Shown in pieces: positions 51,863-60,973 of a DNA stretch of 63,830 bases. This DNA comes from Rhodococcus sp. IEGM 1381 (GTDB lineage: Bacteria; Actinomycetota; Actinomycetes; Mycobacteriales; Mycobacteriaceae). The notes under the pieces were generated by a model that had not been told where the DNA came from, searched no databases, and saw only the letters and a program-made list of their open reading frames with translations. The DNA lies in assembly GCF_030056795.1 (NCBI RefSeq), contig NZ_JASHKQ010000020.1, forward strand, positions 1 through 63,830, given 5' to 3'. Numbering within the stretch: the first letter of the stretch is position 1; each line of letters opens with the position of its first letter. A program made the translations under genes and the position numbers.

Positions 51863-51881
51863 ATAGGGTAGCCTATCCTCT
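51863..51881. promoter_or_regulatory. IdeR/DtxR-like iron box
   Basis: ATAGGGTAGCCTATCCTCT matches the IdeR consensus at about 14 of 19 positions with a clear central TAGCCTA. It lies between the siderophore-binding gene (minus) and the AhpD-like gene (plus). Confidence 0.6.
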
Positions 51882-51919
51882 TACTGTCCGGTGACGTTCG
51901 GCCGGCCAGTCGGTACGGT

Positions 51920-52480
51920 GTGGCTGTGACCACTCCACGCATTCCGTCCGGTACCGCCAAGACTCTCGGGCCCATCAACTGGGTCATCTGCAAGGTGATC
52001 GCCAAGGGTGCCGGCGTGCCGAATCCCCACCTGTTCACCACCCTCGGTCGCACCGGCGGCCTGTTCCGAGCATGGCTGTTCTACAGCGGGCATCTGATGC
52101 CAGGAGGCAAGATCTCGCGCAAGGAATCCGAGATGGTGATCCTGCGCGTGGCTCACTTGCGCGATTCCGCGTACGAGATGGACCACCACATTCGCCTCGG
52201 CAGGCGTGCGGGAATCGACCGGGATCTGCTTCATTCGATCATGGCCGGACCCGAAGCACCCGGGCTGTCCACTCGGTACCGCACCATTCTGACCGCCGTC
52301 GACGAGCTCGTCGACACCAAGACCCTCGCCGACGCCACGTGGGCCCAACTCAGTGCCCAGTTCGACGAGCGTCGGCTGATCGAGTTCGTGCTGCTGGTCA
52401 CTCAATACGACGGTCTGGCAACCACTTTGGGTACCCTTCGCGTCGAGCGCGACTATGGCGACCGGGCCCCACGACGATGA
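51920..52480 (+). CDS. Carboxymuconolactone decarboxylase/AhpD-like protein
   Basis: A 186-aa protein of the CMD/AhpD fold (GKISRKESEMVILRVAHLRDSAYEMDHHIRLGR). The AhpD CxxC pair is missing here, replaced by a DSAYEMDHH segment, so it is the redox-inactive or CMD type. Substrate unknown. GTG 51920 or 51926 is the start. It overlaps the following methyltransferase by 4 bp. Confidence 0.78.
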   Translation: MAVTTPRIPSGTAKTLGPINWVICKVIAKGAGVPNPHLFTTLGRTGGLFRAWLFYSGHLMPGGKISRKESEMVILRVAHLRDSAYEMDHHIRLGRRAGIDRDLLHSIMAGPEAPGLSTRYRTILTAVDELVDTKTLADATWAQLSAQFDERRLIEFVLLVTQYDGLATTLGTLRVERDYGDRAPRR

Positions 52481-53241
52481 GCGGCGGACCTGATGCCGCG
52501 TTGCAACGCGCGCTCGACATGATCCAGCCCGAGGTGCTGCGGGCAATGGCGCGCACCGACGGCGGCTATGTCGAACTGTTGCCGAACCTGCCCGCACCGA
52601 ACCCGTCGCCTGCGAGCATCGCGATGAACAACCGCGTGGTGGCAGCCATCTACGAACAGCTGTGGCGGCCGTTCGGGGTATCCATGATGGGCATCGCAGG
52701 CATGTCGATGTCTGCCGAGCGTGCCAAAGCCGTCGCCGATCTGCGGTTGCACGGCCCCCAGAAGGTCCTCGACGTGGCGTCGGGTCCCGGCAATTTCACG
52801 AGGTTTCTCTCCGAGCAGCTCACGGGGGACGGTATCGCGATAGGCTTCGACATCTCCGAGGCCATGATCGCCCGGGCAGTGCAGGACAACCGTGGACCGA
52901 GGGCTGCGTACGTGCGCGGCGACGCGGCGCGTCTACCCTTCTCCGACGGCACCTTCGACGCCGTATGCTGCTATGCCGCTTTGTATCTTATTCCAAAGCC
53001 CATGACGGTACTCGACGAACTGATTCGCGTACTACGCCCCGGTGGACGCATCGCGATCATGACCAGCTGCGAGCCTCGCCCGGCACCACTCGGTTCCGTC
53101 GTCGGCTTCGGAACCGGCCTGGCGGGCGTCAAGATGTTCCCGAAGAACCTGTTCGTGGACGTGTTCGCGGCGTCGGGACTGACCGAGATCGAGCAGGACG
53201 TCCGGGGACTTGCCCAGTTCGTCAGCGCCACCAAACAGTAA
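52477..53241 (+). CDS. SAM-dependent methyltransferase
   Basis: A 254-aa protein with motif I VLDVASGPGNFTRFL, an acidic residue in GFDISEAMI and motif III LIRVLRPGGRIAIM. It is UbiE-like and could act on a lipid or quinone. ATG 52477 overlaps the CMD-like stop by ATGA. It is convergent with the Mce operon end, 38 bp apart. Confidence 0.83.
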   Translation: MSGGPDAALQRALDMIQPEVLRAMARTDGGYVELLPNLPAPNPSPASIAMNNRVVAAIYEQLWRPFGVSMMGIAGMSMSAERAKAVADLRLHGPQKVLDVASGPGNFTRFLSEQLTGDGIAIGFDISEAMIARAVQDNRGPRAAYVRGDAARLPFSDGTFDAVCCYAALYLIPKPMTVLDELIRVLRPGGRIAIMTSCEPRPAPLGSVVGFGTGLAGVKMFPKNLFVDVFAASGLTEIEQDVRGLAQFVSATKQ

Positions 53242-53261
53242 CCGCTACAGACGAACCGGCC

Positions 53262-53297
53262 TCAGCTCTTGGGTCCGTTTCAGCTCTTGGGTCCGTA
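53262..53297. repeat. 18-bp tandem duplication at the Mce-associated gene end
   Basis: TCAGCTCTTGGGTCCGT occurs twice in direct tandem (53262 and 53280), differing only in the last base of the unit. It duplicates the last residues and stop of the Mce-associated gene on the minus strand. Confidence 0.8.
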
Positions 53298-53885
53298 ATC
53301 GTCCACGATCCATCGCCCGTCGTGATCGGAGACGGTCACGGCGAGGATGTTGGCCACCGTACCGCCGTCGGGCGACTGCACGTTACGCGTCTGCTGCTGC
53401 GCGTACACCGAGATCTTGTACACACCGTCGGTCTCGGAATCGACTGCGGCCGAGAGCGCTTCGCCCGTGGCCACCACCTGCGACTCGGTCATGATCGCCG
53501 TCAGTGCATCCTTCACGCCGTCGTACCGATCCTGCAGCGGTTGCGCCGCACCGTCTTTGACACTGGCGAAGAACGCGTCCAGATCGTTGTAGTCGTACGT
53601 CAGCGATCTGGTCGTGTATTCCTGGGCTGTGTTCAATGCGATCTGCCGATCGGTCTCCTGCTGCCGCGTAGCGTCGAGATCGCCGGCGGCGGAGTGCCAC
53701 AGGTAGCCGAACACCGCTGCCATCACGACGGCGACAACCGCAACGACGACCGCGACAACCGTGTGGATCGAGCGACCCGACTCCCGCGGAGTGGGGGTCG
53801 TCGACGCCTCGGGGGCAGTCGATTCGGAGGCTGTCGACGCTTCGGCCGGGACGTCGTGTTCCTGAGGGGGTGCAGTATCGGTCAT
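53280..53885 (-). CDS. Mce-associated membrane protein
   Basis: A 201-aa protein with an acidic Thr/Ser-rich N-terminus, one membrane segment (about 42-66, HTVVAVVVAVVAVVMAAVFGYLW) and an extracytoplasmic domain of the Mas/SnoaL-like type (NTAQEYTTRSLTYDYNDLDAFF). Such proteins accompany mce operons and may stabilise the Mce complex. It follows mceF by 32 bp. Confidence 0.85.
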   Translation of the reverse strand: MTDTAPPQEHDVPAEASTASESTAPEASTTPTPRESGRSIHTVVAVVVAVVAVVMAAVFGYLWHSAAGDLDATRQQETDRQIALNTAQEYTTRSLTYDYNDLDAFFASVKDGAAQPLQDRYDGVKDALTAIMTESQVVATGEALSAAVDSETDGVYKISVYAQQQTRNVQSPDGGTVANILAVTVSDHDGRWIVDDYGPKS

Positions 53886-53917
53886 GGGGTCACTCCAGTG
53901 TCGGATAGAGAAATCGG

Positions 53918-54862
53918 TCAGTTCGGGATGGTCACGGCTACTCGCGCGGGTCCTCCCTCCGGAAAGATCCCACCCAACATGTCGATGATCTTCCCCGCGT
54001 CCACCCGCAGAGGCTTGATGGGCGCCGTGTACGGCTTCAACAACGTGGCGATCAGCGCCAGGTCCGGGGATGTGGGGGTGAGATAGCTGTCGATCTTGGT
54101 GATGAGTGGACCGATCGGGTCGTCCCACACATCCGACGCCACGTAGGAGTACTGCTCGAATGCTTGCAGCAGACTCGACACTCCCTGGCCGGTGGCACCT
54201 ACCCACGGACCTGCGTCACTGAGCACCGGCCCGTACCCGTACGCCTTTCGTCCGAGTTCCTGGGCATTGTCGTACAGGTGCCGAATCTCTTCGCTCTTGT
54301 CCCGCAACGTCAGAGCGAGCAGCCTGAAGGTGTCGACGAGGTTGTCGATCTCGGGGTCGCGGCCCAGCACTGCGGTGTTCGCGGTCTCCGCCAGTCCCGA
54401 GAGCGCACCGGTGTCGATCTGAGCCACGAGAGCATCGACTTTCCCGAGGGTGTCGCTGACGGTGGCCGATACGAGCGTCCGATCCACGGGGATCACCGAC
54501 CCGTCGTGCAGGAACGGCGCGCCTGCGCGGCGCGGTCGGATATCGAGGTACTGCTCCCCCGCCACCGACAGGTTGGCCACGACGACGTCTGAATCGGCCG
54601 GAATGCGATGGCTGGCATCCAGACTCAGCGTCACACTCAGTCCGGCGCCGGTGACGGCGATGTCGTCGACCTCGCCGATCTTCATTCCGCGTGACGTGAC
54701 CTGCGAGGTATCCATCAGACCACCCGAGCTCGCCAGTTCCACGATGACCGTGTTGTGGTCGCGGCGCGGGTCCATGCCAAGAACACCGATACTCATGTAG
54801 CCGATGCCGGCAACGGTGAGCACCAACAGCGCGACGAGTGAGAACACCGTGGAGAACTTCAT
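53918..54862 (-). CDS. mceF: Mce family protein F
   Basis: A 314-aa subunit of the lipid-importing Mce complex. N-terminal membrane segment (FSLVALLVLTVAGIGYMSIGVLG), MlaD/Mce domain (VIVELASSGGLMDTSQVTSRGMKIGEVDDI) and a helical tail. ATG overlaps the mceE stop by 4 bp. Last mce gene of the operon. Confidence 0.92.
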   Translation of the reverse strand: MKFSTVFSLVALLVLTVAGIGYMSIGVLGMDPRRDHNTVIVELASSGGLMDTSQVTSRGMKIGEVDDIAVTGAGLSVTLSLDASHRIPADSDVVVANLSVAGEQYLDIRPRRAGAPFLHDGSVIPVDRTLVSATVSDTLGKVDALVAQIDTGALSGLAETANTAVLGRDPEIDNLVDTFRLLALTLRDKSEEIRHLYDNAQELGRKAYGYGPVLSDAGPWVGATGQGVSSLLQAFEQYSYVASDVWDDPIGPLITKIDSYLTPTSPDLALIATLLKPYTAPIKPLRVDAGKIIDMLGGIFPEGGPARVAVTIPN

Positions 54863-55893
54863 CGCACTATTCCGATCGATCGCAGCACGCCGATCATCTC
54901 GTCGGCCCTGACCCCTGGGTCCGGCACACCCTCTGCCCGAAAAGAATCGATCGCAATGTTCGGCGTCGTCGAGAAGAACGGCACGAGGCGTTCACGCAGC
55001 AGAGTGTTCACCTTCTCGGCGTTCATCGGCACGGTGGTGTCGGCCGAGGAAATGGTCATGATCGCGGGCAGGATGATTCCGATTGCACCGCTCAACTCCG
55101 GGTAGGGCGGGCCGAGTACGTCGCCGACGTTATGAGACATGTAGCCGAGGGCGAAGATCAGGTTCACCACGCTGAAGAGGACCTCGGACAGCCCCTGCGC
55201 CCGCGACGGGCCAAGATCGAGTACCCGTGTCAGGCCCGATTCCTGCCGCACCAGAGTGTTCGAAACTCCCTCTGCTGCTGCGAGAATACGGTCGATGTCG
55301 CCGGTGTTGGCTCCCAGATCGGCAATGGCAGCACGAGCCGCGTTGTTCACCCGGTCGAACATCTGTGGATCGTGCGGCACCGCTGCGTTGACGTTGTTCA
55401 CCGCCTCCTGCAGTTCCACCACGTGCCCGCCGGTCACCACGTCGGCCAGTCCGCGCAGAACATCCTCGACGTTGTCCGCAGGCACGGTCCGTTCGAGCGG
55501 AATGACGTCGCCGTCCGCCAATTCGTCTGCACTCGAGTCGTTCTCGGGAGGCTGAAGCGAAATGTAGATCTCACCGAGGATCGTGCTCTGCCTCAGCTCG
55601 GCGATCGTCAGCTTCGGTAGGCGAACATCGGCTGACAGATCGACGGTTGCTACGGCCTTGTGGTCGACGAGAGTCACGTGGTCCAGGACTCCCGCGTCGA
55701 CACCGTCGACGATGACCTTCGCTTTGGCCGGCAGGTTCAGCACGCTGGAGAACTCGATGTCCACGGTGTACTTGTCACCGTCGACATAGCTACCGGGGAT
55801 GGGCAGATCGGCCGGATTCGCGCTGCAGCCGGCGATCACAGTGCCGATCACCAGAACCGTTGCAGCCCGGTACCGTATCCGCATCATCGCCAT
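54859..55893 (-). CDS. mceE: Mce family lipoprotein E
   Basis: A 344-aa lipoprotein (lipobox to Cys23, VIAGCSANP), the place of LprK-type subunits. The Mce domain begins YTVDIEFSSVLNLPAKAKVIVDGVDAG. A long helical region follows. Overlaps mceD by 10 bp and mceF by 4 bp. Confidence 0.92.
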   Translation of the reverse strand: MAMMRIRYRAATVLVIGTVIAGCSANPADLPIPGSYVDGDKYTVDIEFSSVLNLPAKAKVIVDGVDAGVLDHVTLVDHKAVATVDLSADVRLPKLTIAELRQSTILGEIYISLQPPENDSSADELADGDVIPLERTVPADNVEDVLRGLADVVTGGHVVELQEAVNNVNAAVPHDPQMFDRVNNAARAAIADLGANTGDIDRILAAAEGVSNTLVRQESGLTRVLDLGPSRAQGLSEVLFSVVNLIFALGYMSHNVGDVLGPPYPELSGAIGIILPAIMTISSADTTVPMNAEKVNTLLRERLVPFFSTTPNIAIDSFRAEGVPDPGVRADEMIGVLRSIGIVR

Positions 55894-57041
55894 CCCGCCG
55901 ATCCGAGAATCAACTGCACCAGTCCGACGTCGATGACATCGCCGCGCTGCTGGTCGGCCGAACAGGTCGGACGGTACTTGTTGATCACGGCGCAGATCTC
56001 GTTGGGAGAATTGGTGTCGATCTCGAATTGTGGCGGGTGGTACGTCAATCGGCCTGCTCGCAGATCCTCGTCGTAGAGCGTCACCAGCGAGTCGCTGACG
56101 GTGGGCACCTGCTCGAGAATGTCCTTGATGTCGCCTATTCGGCCGAGCCCCACGTCCACGATGGGTATCAACTGGTCGAGGAATCCGTAGATCTTGTCAC
56201 CGTACTTGTCGAGTTGCCGCGCCAGGACGGGAATGAGTTCCACCGCCAACCCGACTCCGCCGCTGAACGCCGTGGTGAACTCGGACAGCGTGATCATGCC
56301 GGCCTTCAAGTTGTCCAGCAGCTTGGCGACGTCGGGCCAGCTGACCGCGAACACATCCACGAGCTTGTCGATGTTGTCGATCAGTCGCCGCACGGTGGCG
56401 TCCCGATCGGTGGGTTCACCCACCAGCGTCGAGAGCTGCGCGATGGCCGAATTCAGCTGTGGCCCCGAGCCGTCGAGGGCACCGTCGACCGAACGAAGCG
56501 CGTTGCCGAGTATCTCGGGACGAGTGCCGTCGGCATCGGCCGGACCGAGCAGATCCGTGGCCAGCTTCGAAACGGCGTCGAATGTCTCACTCGCACCGAG
56601 AGGGGTGCGGGTGCGCGCGAGCGGAATGCACTCGGCCCGATCGAGTTCGAGACCGCCGGTGTACGGCTCGGTGAACTCCACATGCCGGTCGGTGACGATC
56701 GAACTGGACAACGTCACCGCGCCGACATCGGCCGGTAGTGCGAGGTTCTCGTCCACCTCCATGGTCACCAGGACGCCGTCGGGAACGCTGTCGTCGGTGG
56801 CGATGGACGTCACGGTTCCCACATCGACGCCGAGCATCGTCACCGAGTTCCCCTCGTACAGCCCGACCGTATCGCTGAATTGCGCACAGACACTCGATGT
56901 TCGGCTCGCCACATCGATGACTCCGCTGGCCGACGCCACCGTGGTGGTCAGTGCGACCACGGCGACGAACGACGCCCCGACTATCACCGGTCGCTTCCAC
57001 TGCCGAGTCATCAGCACGCCTTCCCTGGAACTGGAATGCAC
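55884..57041 (-). CDS. mceD: Mce family protein D
   Basis: A 385-aa subunit with an N-terminal membrane segment (VIVGASFVAVVALTTTVASASG) and Mce domain (VCAQFSDTVGLYEGNSVTMLGVDVGTVTSI). ATG 57041 overlaps mceC by 31 bp; an inner start at 57014 (MTRQWKRP) would nearly remove the overlap. Residues 110-210 hold long helical stretches. Confidence 0.9.
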   Translation of the reverse strand: MHSSSREGVLMTRQWKRPVIVGASFVAVVALTTTVASASGVIDVASRTSSVCAQFSDTVGLYEGNSVTMLGVDVGTVTSIATDDSVPDGVLVTMEVDENLALPADVGAVTLSSSIVTDRHVEFTEPYTGGLELDRAECIPLARTRTPLGASETFDAVSKLATDLLGPADADGTRPEILGNALRSVDGALDGSGPQLNSAIAQLSTLVGEPTDRDATVRRLIDNIDKLVDVFAVSWPDVAKLLDNLKAGMITLSEFTTAFSGGVGLAVELIPVLARQLDKYGDKIYGFLDQLIPIVDVGLGRIGDIKDILEQVPTVSDSLVTLYDEDLRAGRLTYHPPQFEIDTNSPNEICAVINKYRPTCSADQQRGDVIDVGLVQLILGSAGWR

Positions 57042-58054
57042 ACGCCCGCACCGGTGACGACGCTCTGCGACTGATCGATGACCGGTCCGCCTCCATCACC
57101 GTGTGCCACCAACGCGCCGATTTGATCGGACGCAGTCTTGACTTGTGTCAGCGCCGCATCGAAGTCTCCGAATCGATCGAAGACCTTCTGCACTATCTCC
57201 TCGAGTTGCACCACGGAGGGCTCGATTCCTTCCTCGTACGCCATCAAGGGGCGATGGAAGAGCTCGAACAGGCGCTTCAAGAGATCGAATGCGTTGACGA
57301 CATCGGTGCGCTTGTCACCGAAGCCCTTCGTCAGAGTCCCCAACTGCCGCACCAACTCGTCGAGCATGAGCTGATCGGACGACAGAGCCGCGGTGTACTC
57401 GTCGGACACCGCCAAGCCTCGCTCGAGTTGATCGGAGCGCTGAGCGATCAGATCGGTGAGCTCGGTGAGACTGTCGACCACCCGACGAGTCGACTCCGGC
57501 TGGACGGTCAAGGCCTTGTCCACCTCCGCGACGGTCGCACGCAGTGTCGAGCCGTCGATGTCGCGCACCAACGGCGTCACCTGCTCGAGTGTGTCCGAGA
57601 GGTCGAACGGGGTCTTGGTCCGCTCCTTCGGAACGGGATTGTCGCCGAGGGGCTCGTCACCGGTGGACTCGAGCTTGACGTAGTGCCCACCGATCGGAGT
57701 GAGCAATTGCACCGAGAGACTGGAGGTATCGCCGACGAAGACGTCGCGGTCCACCCCGAACGTGACATCGACGTGATCGCCGGCGAGAGCCACCGTGCGC
57801 ACGGTGCCGACTGCGATCCCGGCGATTCTGATCTCGTCCCCGGCCGCGAGGCCACCGGACGAGCCGAAATGCGCGACGTACGTCCTCTCGCCGAACGGCA
57901 CGGCGTACACCGCGCCTGCTCCCAGCAGCAGAACCGCGGCCACGAGCGCGCCGAGGACACCCCAGGTAAGATACTTGCGGTTCTCGGACTGCTCGTCGCG
58001 AACACCCTTGCGGACCGTCCGACGCGGAGATCTCTGCTGCCCGTTCATCGGCAC
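57011..58054 (-). CDS. mceC: Mce family protein C
   Basis: A 347-aa subunit. A basic N-terminus precedes the membrane segment (LTWGVLGALVAAVLLLGAGAVYAV), then the Mce domain (YVAHFGSSGGLAAGDEIRIAGIAVGTVRTV) and a helical tail with heptad-like character. Overlaps mceB by 10 bp. Confidence 0.92.
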   Translation of the reverse strand: MPMNGQQRSPRRTVRKGVRDEQSENRKYLTWGVLGALVAAVLLLGAGAVYAVPFGERTYVAHFGSSGGLAAGDEIRIAGIAVGTVRTVALAGDHVDVTFGVDRDVFVGDTSSLSVQLLTPIGGHYVKLESTGDEPLGDNPVPKERTKTPFDLSDTLEQVTPLVRDIDGSTLRATVAEVDKALTVQPESTRRVVDSLTELTDLIAQRSDQLERGLAVSDEYTAALSSDQLMLDELVRQLGTLTKGFGDKRTDVVNAFDLLKRLFELFHRPLMAYEEGIEPSVVQLEEIVQKVFDRFGDFDAALTQVKTASDQIGALVAHGDGGGPVIDQSQSVVTGAGVCIPVPGKAC

Positions 58055-59049
58055 ACCACCAAATTCTGATTGCCGAGAACGATCCGACCGATTCCCGGAA
58101 TGTCCTGCTGCCCCTGACTACACGTGTAGGTCTGCCCCGGTCCGGGGATGCGCTGATTCAGTCCGGTCAACAACGACGGAGCGAGCGCCAGGATCTCGGT
58201 GACCTGGTCGGTCTGCGGTATCAAGCGGCGAAGCATGCCGTCCACCGGGGCGTAGCCGCCGTCGTACGCGTCCCGGAGCTGCTCGCCCAGCCCCACCAGC
58301 GGGCCGAGTCCGTAGTTCGCCTGATCGAGGGAGGACAGGACATGATCCATCTCGGTACTGAGCCGCGATACCAGCGAGGTCAACTGTTCGACGAGGCTGG
58401 CCACCGAGGCCGACTTTCCGCTGATCGTCGACGAGATCTGCCCCAGGTTGTCGATCAACAGGGCGATGATCGCCTCGCGTTGGGTGGCGAAGGTGGTGAT
58501 CGTGTCGATATCTTTCAGCACCGGCGCTATTCCGCTGCCGTCGCCCTGCACCATGCGAAGGATGTTCTCCGCGAACAGGTTCAGCTGCGCGGTGTCCAAG
58601 GTGTCGAAGATCGGCTTGAATCCGTCGAACAGCTCGGTGATGTCGAACGAGGGCACCGTGTTCTCGAGAGCGATGGTCGACCCGGCCGGGAGCACCCGAT
58701 CGGACGCGGACCCGGTCTGCACCAGTTCCACGTACCGCTGACCGAGCAGGTTCTGGTAGCGAACGGCGGCATGCGTCGTCTCGTACACCGACCGTGAGTC
58801 CTCGACCTCCATCGAGACCGTCGCCAGTGAGCCGTCGAGATCGATCGAGTCGACCTTGCCGATCTGCACGCCGGACATACGGACGTCGTCACCCTCGTAC
58901 AGTCCCGAGACGTCGTCGAAAGTCGCTGTGTATTGCGACTTCTCACCGCCCACAGGAGTTCGCAACGCTGCAACGATCACGTAGGCGCACAGCACGATCA
59001 CTACCGTGAACACCATCAACTTGACGACGGTTCCGCTCACCTTGATCAC
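58045..59049 (-). CDS. mceB: Mce family protein B
   Basis: A 334-aa subunit with membrane segment (LMVFTVVIVLCAYVIVAAL) and Mce domain (YTATFDDVSGLYEGDDVRMSGVQIGKVDSI). The C-terminus is helical and ends GRIVLGNQNLVVCR. Overlaps mceA by 4 bp. Confidence 0.92.
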   Translation of the reverse strand: MIKVSGTVVKLMVFTVVIVLCAYVIVAALRTPVGGEKSQYTATFDDVSGLYEGDDVRMSGVQIGKVDSIDLDGSLATVSMEVEDSRSVYETTHAAVRYQNLLGQRYVELVQTGSASDRVLPAGSTIALENTVPSFDITELFDGFKPIFDTLDTAQLNLFAENILRMVQGDGSGIAPVLKDIDTITTFATQREAIIALLIDNLGQISSTISGKSASVASLVEQLTSLVSRLSTEMDHVLSSLDQANYGLGPLVGLGEQLRDAYDGGYAPVDGMLRRLIPQTDQVTEILALAPSLLTGLNQRIPGPGQTYTCSQGQQDIPGIGRIVLGNQNLVVCR

Positions 59050-60086
59050 CGCTCCCCCTGGCTCTCGTACGCGTCCACGGCACTCGCCATGTTCGGCATC
59101 GTGCGCACGATGACGTCGAGCTGCAGCTGAGGAACGCCGTCGACGACCGGGAAGGCATCCGACACACCGTCGATCACCGTCGGCACTCGGTCGTACGCCG
59201 GGGCCAGCGTTCCGAGCGAGGCGGTGATCGGCACCAGCAGGTCCAGAGTGGTCGACAGCAACTCGGTCAGGTTCGGGTTGTTCGTCTCGAGCATCTTGCC
59301 CAGCGGATAGAGCAAATCGTTGCTGAGGCCGTTGATGGCGTCGAGCGTGCGGGTGCGGTTGTCCATCGGCTCGTAGTAGGCGCTGTTGTCCACCACTCCC
59401 ACCACCAGATCCAGCAGCGGCGGTATCAGATCGTCGATTCCCTGCCCCAGCTCGCCGCCGCGATGCAACTTGAGCGCAAGCGGATCGATCTGATTCTCGG
59501 TGAGCATACGGGCAGTGTCGAAGTAGGGCTTCAGGCCTTCCGACACATCCGAGGAGATCCGAGCCAACAGATCGGACAGGTGCTGCACCTGGTCCGAATC
59601 GAGTACCTCGGTCAACGCCGCTACCCGCCGAAAGACACTGGTGACAGTGACATTGGCGCTGTCGGGTGCAATGGTGAGCGTCGAGTTCTCCGGAAGCGCT
59701 CCGCCCGTACCGTCGGAGATCAGCTCGATGGCCGTCGAACCGAAGATGTTCGACGAGGTGAACTGGGCCTTCAGCGTATCGGTCAGTTCTGCCGATTGCG
59801 CTCCGTCGATGGACAATTCGATTCGTTGGCGACCGAATCCGAGTGTGTCGATCCGGTCGACGGTACCGATCGCGAGTCCCCTGAACTTGACCTCGGCACC
59901 GGGGGCAAGACCATCGCCGACGGTTGCCGCATCGATGGTCAACGGGAACGTCGACTCGAAGTATCCCTTGGCGTACGCGGTGAGCAGTACCGCCACCACG
60001 GCGACGATCGCGACGACGACCAGCCCACGTGTTCTGAGCGTTGCAGGCCCGGCCGACCGCCCGGACAAATCCTCCAAAACCGCCAT
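59046..60086 (-). CDS. mceA: Mce family protein A
   Basis: A 346-aa subunit; membrane segment about 21-40 (GLVVVAIVAVVAVLLTAYA), Mce domain (FPLTIDAATVGDGLAPGAEVKFRGLAIGTVDRI) and a helical tail. ATG 60086 lies 2 bp after the YrbEB stop; the longer frame upstream overlaps yrbEB and is not real. Confidence 0.92.
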   Translation of the reverse strand: MAVLEDLSGRSAGPATLRTRGLVVVAIVAVVAVLLTAYAKGYFESTFPLTIDAATVGDGLAPGAEVKFRGLAIGTVDRIDTLGFGRQRIELSIDGAQSAELTDTLKAQFTSSNIFGSTAIELISDGTGGALPENSTLTIAPDSANVTVTSVFRRVAALTEVLDSDQVQHLSDLLARISSDVSEGLKPYFDTARMLTENQIDPLALKLHRGGELGQGIDDLIPPLLDLVVGVVDNSAYYEPMDNRTRTLDAINGLSNDLLYPLGKMLETNNPNLTELLSTTLDLLVPITASLGTLAPAYDRVPTVIDGVSDAFPVVDGVPQLQLDVIVRTMPNMASAVDAYESQGER

Positions 60087-60088
60087 GA

Positions 60089-60961
60089 TCAGCCCGAAAT
60101 CCTTATGCCCGAATCGAATCCCCACAGCACGATCGTCAGGATCATGTCCAGAATGACGACGGCGATGAGACTGGCTCGAATTGCGCGCCCCGACGCCCGC
60201 CCCACACCCTCGGGTCCGCCGGATGCGTAGTAGCCCTGGTAACCATGGATCAAGATGATGGTGACGACGAATATCGTCGCCTTGAGCAGCGACCAGACGA
60301 CGTCCATCGGCTGCAGGAATGCCGTGAAGTAGTGATCGTAGGTACCCGAGGACTGGTCGTTGAACACGCTGACGACCACCTGGCACGCAACGTAACTGAG
60401 AATCAACGTCAACAGGTAGAGCGGAACGATGGTGATGATGCCCGCGATCACCCGCGTGGTGACGACGAACGGGATCGAGCGAATCCCCTGCGCCTCGAGC
60501 GCATCGATCTCCTCGGAGATTCGCATCGCGCCGATCTCTGCCGTCATGCGGCACCCGGCCTGCGCGGCGAAGCCGATGGCCGCGACCATCGGTGCCAACT
60601 CACGGGTGCTGGCATAGGCGGAGACGAACCCGGTGAGCGGTTCCATACCCACCATTCCGAGCGTGTTGAAACCCTCGATCCCGATGGAGGCACCCACCGC
60701 GACACCCAGCACGACGAGCACCGAGACGGTGCCGCCCCCGACCACCAATGCCCCAGTGCCCCAGGTGATATCGCTGAGTATCAGCATCATCTGCCTGCGG
60801 TAGGTACGCACGGTGTGCGGAATCGCGGTGAGCACCTGCAGGCAGAACGTCAGTTGATGACCGAGCGCCTGCAGCATCGAGCCGGGGATTCGCCCGAGTC
60901 GCTGGACGTACCGGCCGACGAGGACGGTGCCGTGCGGTGAGTAGCGAGATGGTGTTGCCAT
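60089..60961 (-). CDS. yrbEB: YrbE/MlaE-family permease B
   Basis: A 290-aa permease of the Mce transporter with about five membrane segments and the MlaE signature (RVIAGIITIVPLYLL; EIGAMRISEEIDALEAQGI). It forms the channel with YrbEA. 12 bp after yrbEA. Confidence 0.93.
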   Translation of the reverse strand: MATPSRYSPHGTVLVGRYVQRLGRIPGSMLQALGHQLTFCLQVLTAIPHTVRTYRRQMMLILSDITWGTGALVVGGGTVSVLVVLGVAVGASIGIEGFNTLGMVGMEPLTGFVSAYASTRELAPMVAAIGFAAQAGCRMTAEIGAMRISEEIDALEAQGIRSIPFVVTTRVIAGIITIVPLYLLTLILSYVACQVVVSVFNDQSSGTYDHYFTAFLQPMDVVWSLLKATIFVVTIILIHGYQGYYASGGPEGVGRASGRAIRASLIAVVILDMILTIVLWGFDSGIRISG

Positions 60962-60973
60962 CGATTCGACTCC

